64,000 bases of DNA from Novosphingobium sp. PC22D. GTDB taxonomy: Bacteria; Pseudomonadota; Alphaproteobacteria; Sphingomonadales; Sphingomonadaceae. The DNA is taken from positions 62,001 to 126,000 of the forward strand of contig NZ_MWMO01000014.1 in the NCBI RefSeq assembly GCF_002556635.1, in the 5' to 3' direction. Positions 27,105-35,401 of the stretch are shown here, one piece after another. Both the position numbers and the translations under genes were made by a program. Numbering within the stretch: position 1 is the first letter of the stretch; every line of letters begins with the position of its first letter. The notes beneath the pieces were generated by a model. It made no database searches. It was not told the origin of the DNA and saw only the letters and a list, made by a program, of their open reading frames with translations.

Positions 27105-28187
27105 TCACAAGGCTTCGAACTTGCCGATCGTATCGTGATCGAGCATCGCCGCGCAAACGCGCAGCATGTTCGCGGTGTTGACGGTTTCGGGCTGGTAGCG
27201 CGATTCGGTCGTCATCCATATGAAGTGCCCGTAGAGCAGGAACACCGCATACTGGTGCATCGCGTCCTCGAATGCCGGCGGGGCAACGCCGTTACGCTCG
27301 AGTTCGGCGAGATAAAGCCTGACGAGTTCGCCTTCCCAGGCTTGCCGATCTGCGACGTCGACCGAGGCGGAGACGTGGTAGGAAACCTCGAGCATGCCAG
27401 CGCCGATGCTCGCGAGCGTGTCGAGGAAACCGGGCGTGCCGTCGGGCTCGATATAGAGATTGCCGAGGTGGGTGTCGCCGTGAAGCAGGCACTGCGCCTG
27501 TCGTTTGCCGTAGGCCATCATCTTCGGCCAGCACTCGACCATCCAGTCGCGATCGCGGAAGCGCCACGACGTCGCCACCCCGCGCGGGAGGTCGCAGAAG
27601 CGCGCCCAGTTCTCGGGCGAGGATTTCTCGTCGAAGAAGTGCTGCATCACTTCGAAGAAATCGAAGAAATCGCCGAACCGGCCGCCGGGGCGGATCGCGT
27701 CGCTCTCCCAGGTTCCGGCGTGGAAGCGCGCGAGCACGGTCAGCCGCCGGGCCATCTGCTCGAAGCTCTGCGGTTTGGTGGCGTGGCAGAACTCGACGCC
27801 CTTGGCGACGAGGTCTTCCATGATGATGATCCCCTGCCGCCGCTCTTCGTCGGTCTCGGCGAAGAAGCAGCGCGGATGGGGCAGGGGCACGTGGGGATAG
27901 ACGTCGCGATAGCCGCGCACTTCGCGCTCGTGCATCTGGTAGTAGCGCCGGCCGTGCTCCTCGAACCCGCCCTTGACGATGACCAGTTCGGGGATGCCCG
28001 CCGCGATCGCGGCCGGGTTGCGATCGAGCCTGAGCCTGATCTTGCTGCAGGTGGTGAAGACGGCGTCGACCACTTCGATGCCCTCGACCGCCGCGCCTTC
28101 GGCCCGCGTCCGCAGCGCCGCGCTCACCCACTCTGGCGTGATCTCCTCCACCGTGACGGGCAGCGGCAGATACGACGGATCAGGCAT
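27105..28187 (-). CDS. Phosphotransferase-fold (APH/choline kinase-like) protein
   Basis: A 360-residue kinase-like enzyme. ELVIVKGGFEE carries the likely ATP-anchoring Lys. The catalytic loop is LLHGDTHLGNLYI (HGDxHxxN) and the metal-binding segment is GFLDTLASI, so the catalytic Asp and Asn are in place. Relatives (aminoglycoside phosphotransferase family and the DUF1679/EcKinase-like group) phosphorylate small molecules; the true substrate is unknown and drug resistance should not be assumed. No signal peptide. It lies downstream of the large CAP/RTX-like gene on the same strand, but a strong terminator separates them. Confidence 0.82.
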   Translation of the reverse strand: MPDPSYLPLPVTVEEITPEWVSAALRTRAEGAAVEGIEVVDAVFTTCSKIRLRLDRNPAAIAAGIPELVIVKGGFEEHGRRYYQMHEREVRGYRDVYPHVPLPHPRCFFAETDEERRQGIIIMEDLVAKGVEFCHATKPQSFEQMARRLTVLARFHAGTWESDAIRPGGRFGDFFDFFEVMQHFFDEKSSPENWARFCDLPRGVATSWRFRDRDWMVECWPKMMAYGKRQAQCLLHGDTHLGNLYIEPDGTPGFLDTLASIGAGMLEVSYHVSASVDVADRQAWEGELVRLYLAELERNGVAPPAFEDAMHQYAVFLLYGHFIWMTTESRYQPETVNTANMLRVCAAMLDHDTIGKFEAL

Positions 28188-28273
28188 GCGAAGTCTCCCG
28201 GGTGGCGTCGTTCGTGACGGTCCGTATCTGGGCTAGCTGTCGGGGTGACGGGGTAAAAGGGCGCAAGCTCGAA

Positions 28274-28313
28274 CGCCCCGGCGCATCGTTCTCGTGGACA
28301 ATGCGCCGGGGCG
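28274..28313 (-). terminator. Terminator after the CAP/RTX-like gene
   Basis: CGCCCCGGCGCAT (28274-28286) and its exact reverse complement (28301-28313) form a perfect 13-bp stem with a 14-nt loop. It begins 6 nt past the stop of the minus-strand gene at 28319. No strong U-run follows. Confidence 0.7.
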
Positions 28314-28318
28314 ACGCG

Positions 28319-30955
28319 TCATGCGAAGGTGATGAAGTTCCAGCCCGCCGCGGCTTCGGCGGTCTGTTCGCTGTAGATCGCGTCGCTCGGCTGGACGACG
28401 TCCTCGAGCACGATCTGCGCAAAGTTGGAACCGTTGTTGAACGTGATCCGCAAGTCGTTGCTCACGCCGTCGCTGCCCTCGGCATAGCTCCCGTACGAGA
28501 ACTTCGACGCGTCGGCGTTGTCGACGATGATACGATCATCAGCGTCGAAATTGACCAGCACCACGTCGGTCGAGCCGTTGGCATCGTAGGTAATGTCGAG
28601 CGCCGCGTCGGGATCGAGTTCGAGCGTCGAAACGGTGTTGGCGCCATAGCTTTCGAGTGCGATGTCGCCCGAGACCGGAACGCCCCCATCGCCCGCTCCG
28701 GTACCGTCGAGCGCTGTGGCCGTGACCTCGCTCGTGCCCGAGATCGTGCGGTCGCCGATCATCGCGCTGCCGGTATCGGTGTCGATCCGTAATTCGAGCG
28801 TGATGCCGCCGAAGTCGATGTCCATGCCCACCGGCCCGATCGGGATGCTCGCCTCGACACTGTCGGAAAACAGCACCACCGTGGAGCCGTCGAGATAGGC
28901 CGAGAACGCTTCGGGCCCCTCGAGCAGGTGCAGCGTATCGCCGCCCTGGTTGAACGAGGGATCGAACTCGAGGTCGCCATGGGAATGGCTGATGTCTTCC
29001 GCGCCCGCCTTAGTGCCGAAGACCGAAACGTCGCCGCTGGTGGCCACTTCGGCGCCCGCCGCGAGCGTCAGCGTGCCTTCGGCCTGCGGATCGATCGTTC
29101 CTTCGAACGTGACGGTCTGGGCCGGTGTGTCGATCACGAGCAGCGAGCTCGTTACCGCTTGCGTGCCGATCAGCACCACGCCCGCGTCGACATCGTAGAC
29201 CAGTTCGCGTGTGCCGTCGGCGAAACCGAGAATATTGGCCACCGGTCCGATCGGGATCGCCACTTCGGAATCGCCGTCGGAAATGACGACGCTCGATCCG
29301 ACGAGCTTGACCGCATAGTGCGAAGCGTCGCGCGTGAAGCGGATCACGTCGCCGCCACGGTTGAACGAGGGGTCGAAGGTGATTTCGCCGGCAACGTCGA
29401 ACAGGGTGATATCCTGGTGGTCCGGCGTGCCGAAGATCTTGCCGGTGCCGCCGATCATCGCGGTGTAGCCGTCCTCGCCGATGAGCGAGAAGCCCGGCTC
29501 GTCCGCATAGACCGCGGGCGAACCCGGGACCGTGCCAGGCAAGAAGACGTCACCAGACCCGGCATCGTCGCCGCCCGTGTCGGAGCCATCGCCACCTGTG
29601 CCGGAGCCATCACCGCCCGTGTCGGACCCGTCATCGCCCGCGTCGGAGCCGCCGTTGCCCGGGTCGGACCCGTCGTCGCCGGTGTCCGATCCATCATCGC
29701 TTCCCGGCGCGCCTCCGTCATCCGGATTCGATCCGTCGTCCGCCTCGCTCCCGGCGCCCGCGACCAGCGCGGCCGACGCGGCGCTCCAGTGATAATCGCC
29801 GTCGGCAAAGCGCAGCGTCTCGATGTCCTCCAGCGTATCGGTGCCGTCCGCGCTGCTCGATACCGTGAGCGTCGTGCCGGTCATGGTGACCGTGTAGAGG
29901 CCGTGCGCGCCCGAAAAGATCGCGACGTCGGTGCCCGCGCCGCCGTCGAACCTGTCGCTGCCAGAGGTGCCTTCGAAGGTCTGGCTGCCCGCGCCGGCCG
30001 AAAGCGTCAGGCCTTCGATTCCGAGCGCCTTGATCGCGCCCTCGAACCCGTCGACCGCGATCGAGCCCGAAGTGAGCAGGGTGTTGCCGTCGACGACGTC
30101 GAGCTTGAGGTTCTCTGAGATCGTCGTGTTGACGGTCACTTGCGAGGAAAGCCCCGCGCCCGAGAGCACGATCGCCTTCGCGCCGGTGCCGGATTGAAGC
30201 GAATATCCGCCGGAGGCGTACGTCGTGACCGAGGAACTGCCAATCGAGACGACCAGGTCGCCCCGGCCCTCGCCGACCGAATAGAACCCGTCATCGTCGA
30301 GGTCGGAGTAGGCGACGCCCGTCACGAAGGTATAGCCGCGATTGCCGAAATCCTGCGTGATCACGTATTCGCCGACGTCGGTGCGCGAATCCGTCTCGCG
30401 GGTGACCGCGATGCCGACTTCGGTGAAGCCGCCCGACATGATGTTCTGGCGGTGGCCGGCGGGGTCCTGGATGCCGTCGCCGATCTCGTCGTAGTCGCTG
30501 TCGACGCGGCCATCGACGACGTCCTCGTCGTCATAGCCCCAGTCGACCATGAACCCGGCGTGGCCGTAGAGAAGACTATCGGCGAATGCGTAGATGTTTT
30601 CGCCCGCCGAGCGGTAGGGATAGCCCGCGTCGGTGAGCCGCTGGCCGAACCCCGGCTCGTTGGGGAGCTGGTGCGCCTGCTGGTCGGCGCGGATCATCGC
30701 GGCGTTGTGATATTCGGCGGCATCGCCGAGCGCCTCGTTCCAGGCGAGCGGCGCGGCCGGGTTCAGCGCTTCGTACTGGGCGAGCAGCGCGTTCGCATCG
30801 ACCCCGAAAGCGCGAAAGGCGTTGCGGATCGCGCTGTCCTCTATCGAGAGCGGATCGTAGGATGCGATGTAGCGGGCGGCGTTTCCAAGCGGATCGAGCC
30901 GCGCGTCGTTGATCAGTTCGAGCAAGTATTGTTCTTGGGCGCTGGGCGCAACCAT
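28319..30955 (-). CDS. Large CAP (SCP/PR1) domain protein with RTX-like and duplicated C-terminal modules
   Basis: An 878-residue acidic protein without a signal peptide. Residues ~5-200 are a CAP domain: EYHNAAMIRADQQAH, SAGENIYAF and DPAGHRQNIM supply the His/Glu motifs. A strand-rich domain with YSDLDDDGFY follows, then a short RTX-type calcium motif (GSDRFDGGAGTDVAIF, ~330-345). Next come an Asp/Ser/Gly linker (six heptads, ~421-463) and two ~100-residue modules sharing FDPSFNxGGD and IPIGPV (about 492-587 and 642-730). The C-terminus ends in a weak, hydrophobic AAAGWNFITFA. These features suggest type I secretion, but no T1SS genes are nearby. The start is ATG 30955 (TTG 30961 is an alternative); the function is unknown. 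Confidence 0.8.
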   Translation of the reverse strand: MVAPSAQEQYLLELINDARLDPLGNAARYIASYDPLSIEDSAIRNAFRAFGVDANALLAQYEALNPAAPLAWNEALGDAAEYHNAAMIRADQQAHQLPNEPGFGQRLTDAGYPYRSAGENIYAFADSLLYGHAGFMVDWGYDDEDVVDGRVDSDYDEIGDGIQDPAGHRQNIMSGGFTEVGIAVTRETDSRTDVGEYVITQDFGNRGYTFVTGVAYSDLDDDGFYSVGEGRGDLVVSIGSSSVTTYASGGYSLQSGTGAKAIVLSGAGLSSQVTVNTTISENLKLDVVDGNTLLTSGSIAVDGFEGAIKALGIEGLTLSAGAGSQTFEGTSGSDRFDGGAGTDVAIFSGAHGLYTVTMTGTTLTVSSSADGTDTLEDIETLRFADGDYHWSAASAALVAGAGSEADDGSNPDDGGAPGSDDGSDTGDDGSDPGNGGSDAGDDGSDTGGDGSGTGGDGSDTGGDDAGSGDVFLPGTVPGSPAVYADEPGFSLIGEDGYTAMIGGTGKIFGTPDHQDITLFDVAGEITFDPSFNRGGDVIRFTRDASHYAVKLVGSSVVISDGDSEVAIPIGPVANILGFADGTRELVYDVDAGVVLIGTQAVTSSLLVIDTPAQTVTFEGTIDPQAEGTLTLAAGAEVATSGDVSVFGTKAGAEDISHSHGDLEFDPSFNQGGDTLHLLEGPEAFSAYLDGSTVVLFSDSVEASIPIGPVGMDIDFGGITLELRIDTDTGSAMIGDRTISGTSEVTATALDGTGAGDGGVPVSGDIALESYGANTVSTLELDPDAALDITYDANGSTDVVLVNFDADDRIIVDNADASKFSYGSYAEGSDGVSNDLRITFNNGSNFAQIVLEDVVQPSDAIYSEQTAEAAAGWNFITFA
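29567..29692 (-). repeat. Six 21-bp units encoding GSDxGxD heptads
   Basis: In-frame tandem repeats (126 bp) inside the CAP/RTX-like gene encode six heptads of GSDTGGD type. Divergence between units is moderate. The unit length is a multiple of three, so copy-number changes would alter linker length without breaking the frame. Confidence 0.85.
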
Positions 30956-31036
30956 GATCAAAGAGTCCCTTAAATGTCAGCGATTTCGCTTTCGGCCGGA
31001 TAAACCGCTATCATGAATAAAGCCTTACTCGGGACA

Positions 31037-31063
31037 TTCGGCCGACCCGGGAATGCGGCCGAA
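31037..31063. repeat. Inverted repeat in the gap between the CAP/RTX-like gene and ftsB
   Basis: TTCGGCCG (31037-31044) and CGGCCGAA (31056-31063) form an 8-bp stem with an 11-nt spacer. It lies in the 259-bp divergent gap 30956-31214, which otherwise shows no gene. It could be an operator or leader hairpin; no U-tract. Confidence 0.45.
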
Positions 31064-31214
31064 CCGGTACTGCGGGAGATGGTCCGGACCCACTTGTCCA
31101 CAGCTCGCTGGCACGGTTCGTCGCAATGGCGAGACGGGCGCATGTGCAATCGGCGCGTGAAACGCTATCGCATTTTTCTTGCAACGCAGATTTAGCTGTG
31201 ATTCAAGATAGTTC

Positions 31215-31526
31215 ATGGGCGTTATGCGGCACGAACCTAAACTGGCGAGGGAAACGGTTAAGCAGGGCGTCGCGCTCGTCTGCCTGCTGTTCCTGGGCGG
31301 TGTGGCGATCGCCGGACCGAGCGGCCTGATCGCGCTGGGCGAACAGCGCCGTATGCTCGAACAGCGTGAGCAGCAGGTCGCCGCGCTCTCGCAGGAACGC
31401 GATCGTCTGCGCAATCGCGTCGACCTGCTCGACCCGAAGCATGCCGATGCCGATCTCGCCGGCGAACTGCTGCGCAGCGAGCTGAACGTCGCGCATCCCG
31501 ATGAAATGGTCATGCTTCTCCGCTGA
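31215..31526 (+). CDS. Septum formation initiator (FtsB/DivIC-like)
   Basis: A 103-residue bitopic inner-membrane protein of the divisome. One transmembrane span (VALVCLLFLGGVAIAG, about residues 19-36) is followed by a coiled coil (LIALGEQRRMLEQREQQVAA, LSQERDRLRNRVDLL) and a conserved C-terminal turn (LLDPKHADADLAGELLRSEL). This is the FtsB layout: it partners FtsL and FtsQ at midcell. ATG 31215 or ATG 31224 could be the start. It is followed 113 bp later by pdhA, an arrangement common in alphaproteobacteria, where divIC-like genes precede the PDH E1 genes. Confidence 0.86.
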   Translation: MGVMRHEPKLARETVKQGVALVCLLFLGGVAIAGPSGLIALGEQRRMLEQREQQVAALSQERDRLRNRVDLLDPKHADADLAGELLRSELNVAHPDEMVMLLR

Positions 31527-31639
31527 GCGGTCATCGCGCGCTGGCCAAACTCGCAGTTTTGCCTTCGCGACGCTTCCGTGCGGCGGCGCTAGCGCCTATA
31601 TGGCCTGCCAGCATTCCAAGCGACCAGAGGGGAGCGCCA

Positions 31640-32713
31640 TTGCCGAAAGCCGCCAAGAGCGACGTACCGACCGCATTGTCCATCGATGACGAGGATTTCG
31701 CGCTGCGAAACCTTCAGAAGGCTCTCGAGGCTGATCGGCGATACAAGGCCAGCAAGGAAGAGCTTCTCCACTTCTACGAGCAGATGCTGCTCATCCGTCG
31801 TTTCGAGGAGCGCGCTGGCCAGCTCTACGGTCTCGGCCTGATCGGCGGGTTCTGCCACCTCTACATCGGCCAGGAAGCCGTCGCGGTCGGGCTCCAGTCG
31901 GCGCTCAAGAGCGGGCTCGATTCGGTCATCACCGGCTATCGTGACCACGGCCACATGCTCGCTTACGGGCTCGATCCGAAGGTGATCATGGCCGAGCTGA
32001 CCGGCCGCCACTCGGGCATCTCCAAGGGCAAGGGCGGTTCGATGCACATGTTCAGCGTCGAGCATGGGTTCTACGGCGGTCACGGCATCGTCGGCGCGCA
32101 AGTGCCGCTCGGCACCGGGTTGGCCTTCGCGCACAAGTACCGCGAAGACGGCGGCGTGACACTGGCCTACTTCGGCGACGGCGCCTCGAACCAGGGTCAG
32201 GTCTACGAGGCCTTCAACATGGCCAGCCTGTGGAAGCTGCCGATCATCTTCGTGATCGAGAACAACCAGTACGCGATGGGCACCTCGATCAAGCGCGGTT
32301 CGGCCGAGACGCACTTCTACCGGCGCGGCACCGCGTTCCGCATTCCGGGCATGGACGTGAACGGCATGGACGTGCTCGAAGTGCGTCGCGCCGCCGAGAT
32401 CGCCATCGAGTTCGTGCGCGGCGACAACGGCCCGGTGCTCATGGAACTCAACACCTATCGCTATCGCGGCCATTCGATGTCCGACCCGGCCAAGTATCGT
32501 ACCCGCGAGGAAGTGCAGGGCGTGCGCGAGAAGCGCGATCCGATCGAACACGCCAAGGCGGAGCTGATCGAAATGGGCGTGAGCGAGGCGAGCCTGAAGG
32601 AGCTCGACAAGCGCGTGCGCGCGACCGTCACCGAGGCGGCCGACTTCGCCGAAAGCTCGCCCGAGCCCGACGCGTCCGAACTCTACACCGACGTCCTGGT
32701 GGAGCGCTACTGA
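31640..32713 (+). CDS. pdhA: Pyruvate dehydrogenase E1 alpha
   Basis: Thiamine-diphosphate half of E1. The 357 residues include FEERAGQLYGLGLIGGFCHL, the GDGASNQGQVYEAFNMASL TPP motif ending in ENNQYAMGTS, and TYRYRGHSMSDPAKYR, the phosphorylation-loop region of PDH E1 alpha. The start is set at TTG 31640 because AGGGGAG lies 5-11 nt upstream and the family begins around here (PKAAKSDVPT). A longer reading from TTG 31559 lacks a ribosome site. The stop overlaps pdhB by one base (TGATG). Confidence 0.95.
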   Translation: MPKAAKSDVPTALSIDDEDFALRNLQKALEADRRYKASKEELLHFYEQMLLIRRFEERAGQLYGLGLIGGFCHLYIGQEAVAVGLQSALKSGLDSVITGYRDHGHMLAYGLDPKVIMAELTGRHSGISKGKGGSMHMFSVEHGFYGGHGIVGAQVPLGTGLAFAHKYREDGGVTLAYFGDGASNQGQVYEAFNMASLWKLPIIFVIENNQYAMGTSIKRGSAETHFYRRGTAFRIPGMDVNGMDVLEVRRAAEIAIEFVRGDNGPVLMELNTYRYRGHSMSDPAKYRTREEVQGVREKRDPIEHAKAELIEMGVSEASLKELDKRVRATVTEAADFAESSPEPDASELYTDVLVERY

Positions 32714-34107
32714 TGGCGATCGAACTGAAAATGCCCGCCCTCTCACCGACGATGGAAGAGGGCAAGCTCGCGAAATGGCTCGTCAAGGAAGGCGACGAAG
32801 TCACCTCGGGCGATATCCTCGCCGAGATCGAGACCGACAAGGCGACGATGGAATTCGAAGCGGTCGACGAAGGCACGATCGGCAAGATCGTCGTCGCCGA
32901 AGGCACTGAGGGCGTGAAGGTCGGCACTGTGATCGCGGTGCTCGCCGGCGAGGATGAAGACGTCTCGGCGGTCGCGGAGAAGACGCAAAAGGCCGAGGCG
33001 CCCGAAGTCGAGCAGAAAGCCGAGGAATCAGAGGCGCCCAGGAAGGAGCCCTCGGCCAGCGGAACCGCGCAGCTTTCCGCCGAGACCGCGCCGAAGCAGC
33101 CCGAGGTTCCCGCGGGCACCAATATGAAGAGCGTGACGGTGCGCGAGGCTCTGCGCGACGCCATGGCCGAGGAAATGCGCCGCGACGAGCGTGTCTTCGT
33201 GATGGGCGAGGAAGTCGCCGAATACCAGGGCGCCTACAAGGTCACGCAAGGGCTGCTCGACGAGTTCGGGCCCAAGCGTGTGATCGATACGCCGATCACC
33301 GAGTACGGCTTCGCCGGCATCGGCACCGGCGCCGCCATGGGCGGCCTGCGCCCGATCGTCGAGTTCATGACCTTCAACTTCGCGATGCAGGCGATCGACC
33401 ACATCATCAACTCGGCGGCCAAGACGAACTACATGTCGGGTGGCCAGATGCGTTGCCCGGTCGTGTTCCGCGGCCCCAACGGCGCGGCGGCGCGCGTGGG
33501 CGCGCAGCACTCGCAGAACTACGGCCCGTGGTACGCGAGCGTGCCGGGCCTGGTGGTGATCGCGCCGTACGATTCCTCGGACGCCAAGGGCCTGCTCAAG
33601 GCGGCGATCCGCTCGGAGGACCCCGTGGTCTTCCTCGAGAACGAACTGGTCTACGGCCGCTCGTTCGAATTGCCCGAACTCGACGATCACGTCCTGCCGA
33701 TCGGCAAGGCGCGCACCGTGCGCGAGGGGAACGACGTGACCATCGTCAGCTACTCGATCGGCGTCGGCATCGCGCTCGATGCGGCCGAGACGCTGGCCGG
33801 GGAGGGCATCGAGGCCGAAGTCATCGACTTGCGCACGCTGCGTCCGCTCGACAAGGCCGCCGTGCTCGAAAGCCTGGCGAAGACCAACCGCGTGGTCGTG
33901 GTCGAGGAGGGTTTCCCGGTCTGCTCGATCGCCTCGGAGATCATCGCGATCTGCATGCAGGATGGCTTCGACGATCTCGATGCGCCCGTCCTGCGGGTCT
34001 GCGACGAGGACGTGCCGTTGCCTTACGCGGCCAATCTCGAAAAGGCCGCGATCGTCGACAAGGACCGAGTCATAGCGGCGGTGAAGAAGGTCTGCTACCG
34101 CGACTGA
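32713..34107 (+). CDS. pdhB: Pyruvate dehydrogenase E1 beta with N-terminal lipoyl domain
   Basis: Second E1 subunit, 464 residues, with an extra lipoyl domain (about 1-80; EIETDKATMEF contains the lipoyl Lys), then an acidic linker and the transketolase-like body. Key stretches are ALRDAMAEEMRRDERVFVMG, PITEYGFAGIGTGAAMGG and GAQHSQNYGPWYASVPGL, plus the C-terminal domain TIVSYSIGVGIALDAAETL. The lipoyl fusion is typical of alphaproteobacterial PDH. The first ~80 residues are nearly identical to the E2 lipoyl domain. Translation is coupled to pdhA through the one-base TGATG overlap. Confidence 0.96.
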   Translation: MAIELKMPALSPTMEEGKLAKWLVKEGDEVTSGDILAEIETDKATMEFEAVDEGTIGKIVVAEGTEGVKVGTVIAVLAGEDEDVSAVAEKTQKAEAPEVEQKAEESEAPRKEPSASGTAQLSAETAPKQPEVPAGTNMKSVTVREALRDAMAEEMRRDERVFVMGEEVAEYQGAYKVTQGLLDEFGPKRVIDTPITEYGFAGIGTGAAMGGLRPIVEFMTFNFAMQAIDHIINSAAKTNYMSGGQMRCPVVFRGPNGAAARVGAQHSQNYGPWYASVPGLVVIAPYDSSDAKGLLKAAIRSEDPVVFLENELVYGRSFELPELDDHVLPIGKARTVREGNDVTIVSYSIGVGIALDAAETLAGEGIEAEVIDLRTLRPLDKAAVLESLAKTNRVVVVEEGFPVCSIASEIIAICMQDGFDDLDAPVLRVCDEDVPLPYAANLEKAAIVDKDRVIAAVKKVCYRD

Positions 34108-34127
34108 GCCGGAGCCGCGGCCTGGGC

Positions 34128-34808
34128 TCACGCCGCGTCGGCGAAGTCGTTGGTATAGCGCGAACACCGCGCAACCGTGTCGGGCCTGCGCGGGTCACGC
34201 TGGTAGATCCGCGAAAGATCGCGGTTGGCGCGGACGGTGAAGGAGGCGATCGCGTGGATCGTGTCCTCGCCGATGAACTGGTTCGAGACGAGCGGGTCGT
34301 AGTCGTAGGCGATCTCCACGAAGATCACCGCGTCGCCTTCGTCGGCGAAGACCTCTTGCCCGCTCGGGCCCATCCCGACGGGCAAGACGTCGCCGACGCG
34401 CCCGTAGCGCGAGCCCTGGTGCTTGGTGCCCATGCACCGCTGCCAGTGAATGTACTGCTCGCCGGTGGTGGTGCCGGGCACCGCTTCGAGGCTCGAGACG
34501 ATCACGCGCCCGCGATCGTAGATCGGCAGGCGGCGCCCTGCCTGGATGCTCGATCCGAGGAGCAGGTCGTTGATGTCGGATTCGAAGATCTTCTTGTTTT
34601 CGAGCACAGAGGATTCGCCGATCCGCGAGGCGTTGTCCGAGATGTGGATCGCGAGCTGGTTGATCCGCATGGTGACGACCGTGTAGTTCGCCAGTTCGAC
34701 GCCCCACAGTCCCGCGAGGAGGAAGAACGGGATTACCAGCGCCGTCTCGAGCATGGCCAGGCCCCCGGTGTCGCGGCGCAGCGCGCGCAGCAGCCTGCCG
34801 ATCCGCAT
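34128..34808 (-). CDS. TadE-like pilus assembly protein
   Basis: A 226-residue protein of the tight-adherence (Tad/Flp) pilus type. A short basic leader (LLRALRRDTGG) precedes the single N-terminal membrane span LAMLETALVIPFFLLAGLWG, with the TadE Glu at the +5-like position, then an exported region. It has DNASRIGESSVLENKK and three Cys in the soluble part. The start codon overlaps the stop of the upstream paralogue by one base (TGATG), so they are translationally coupled. The role in export or pseudopilus formation is inferred. Confidence 0.82.
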   Translation of the reverse strand: MRIGRLLRALRRDTGGLAMLETALVIPFFLLAGLWGVELANYTVVTMRINQLAIHISDNASRIGESSVLENKKIFESDINDLLLGSSIQAGRRLPIYDRGRVIVSSLEAVPGTTTGEQYIHWQRCMGTKHQGSRYGRVGDVLPVGMGPSGQEVFADEGDAVIFVEIAYDYDPLVSNQFIGEDTIHAIASFTVRANRDLSRIYQRDPRRPDTVARCSRYTNDFADAA

Positions 34809-35401
34809 CACGCGCAGTTCCCCACCGATGGTTCGGCTTCGAGTCCGCCATAGGGCTGATTGCGCAGCACGGTGCGCGCGACCATGTGCGACGTCGACGC
34901 GAATCCGAGCAGTTCTGCCACGGGAAATGGCCGCGGATAAGTGATCGTCACCTCGTAAAGCACGGCGTCGCGCGCCGCGCCCTGGCCGGCGCGGCCGCGA
35001 TCGGCGTCCCACTGACCATTACCGTTGGCATCCTCGAAGACCTCCCCGTCGTCGCATGCGCCGCTGCCGTTGACGTCGTCGAAATCCTCGGGCTCGCCCA
35101 CGTCGCTGAACGAGCTGTAGGCGGTGCGGCGGAATTCGAGGGTGGCGTTCGGAACCAGGTTCTGGACGGATCGCGACACCTCGGCATCGAGTTCGGCGGA
35201 CTTGGTGCCGGCACCCTCGATCGTCGAATCACGCGCGGTCTGCTGCACCGAGCCTTCGAGCAGCGCGTTGGTGTACATGTTGTAGGACATGTCGAAGATC
35301 CCCATGAGGATCATCAGCAGCACTGGCGCGACGAGCGCAAACTCGACCGCGCTCACGCCGCGCGTATCACGCCCGAGGCGTTGGGCCGGCTGGACCATCA
35401 T
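34808..35401 (-). CDS. TadE-like pilus assembly protein (second copy)
   Basis: A 197-residue paralogue with RDTRGVSAVEFALVAPVLLM, the TadE/TadG prepilin-like hydrophobic start with its conserved Glu. The exported part carries an EF-like acidic loop of the pattern DANGNGQWDADRG and a matching DFDDVNGSGACDDGE, possible calcium sites. The stop and start overlaps on both sides (ATGA with the TadG gene, TGATG with the neighbour) indicate one operon. Real pilin (Flp) and assembly ATPase genes are not in the window. Confidence 0.83.
   Translation of the reverse strand: MMVQPAQRLGRDTRGVSAVEFALVAPVLLMILMGIFDMSYNMYTNALLEGSVQQTARDSTIEGAGTKSAELDAEVSRSVQNLVPNATLEFRRTAYSSFSDVGEPEDFDDVNGSGACDDGEVFEDANGNGQWDADRGRAGQGAARDAVLYEVTITYPRPFPVAELLGFASTSHMVARTVLRNQPYGGLEAEPSVGNCA

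Noticed and set aside
27105..28187. Aminoglycoside resistance gene
   Set aside because: Only the general phosphotransferase fold is present; close relatives act on unknown small molecules, and the chromosome context is housekeeping.
29551..29758. CRISPR array in the repetitive region at 29.6 kb
   Set aside because: The repeats are 21-bp in-frame codon repeats of a Gly/Ser/Asp linker without spacers.
31097..31105. DnaA box-like TTGTCCACA and a replication origin in the 30956-31214 gap
   Set aside because: A single imperfect box, with no cluster, no AT-rich unwinding element and no dnaA/dnaN/gidA genes.
31013..31195. 60-codon frame in the gap before ftsB
   Set aside because: No ribosome site, no domain, unusual Arg/Trp content; it also covers an inverted repeat.
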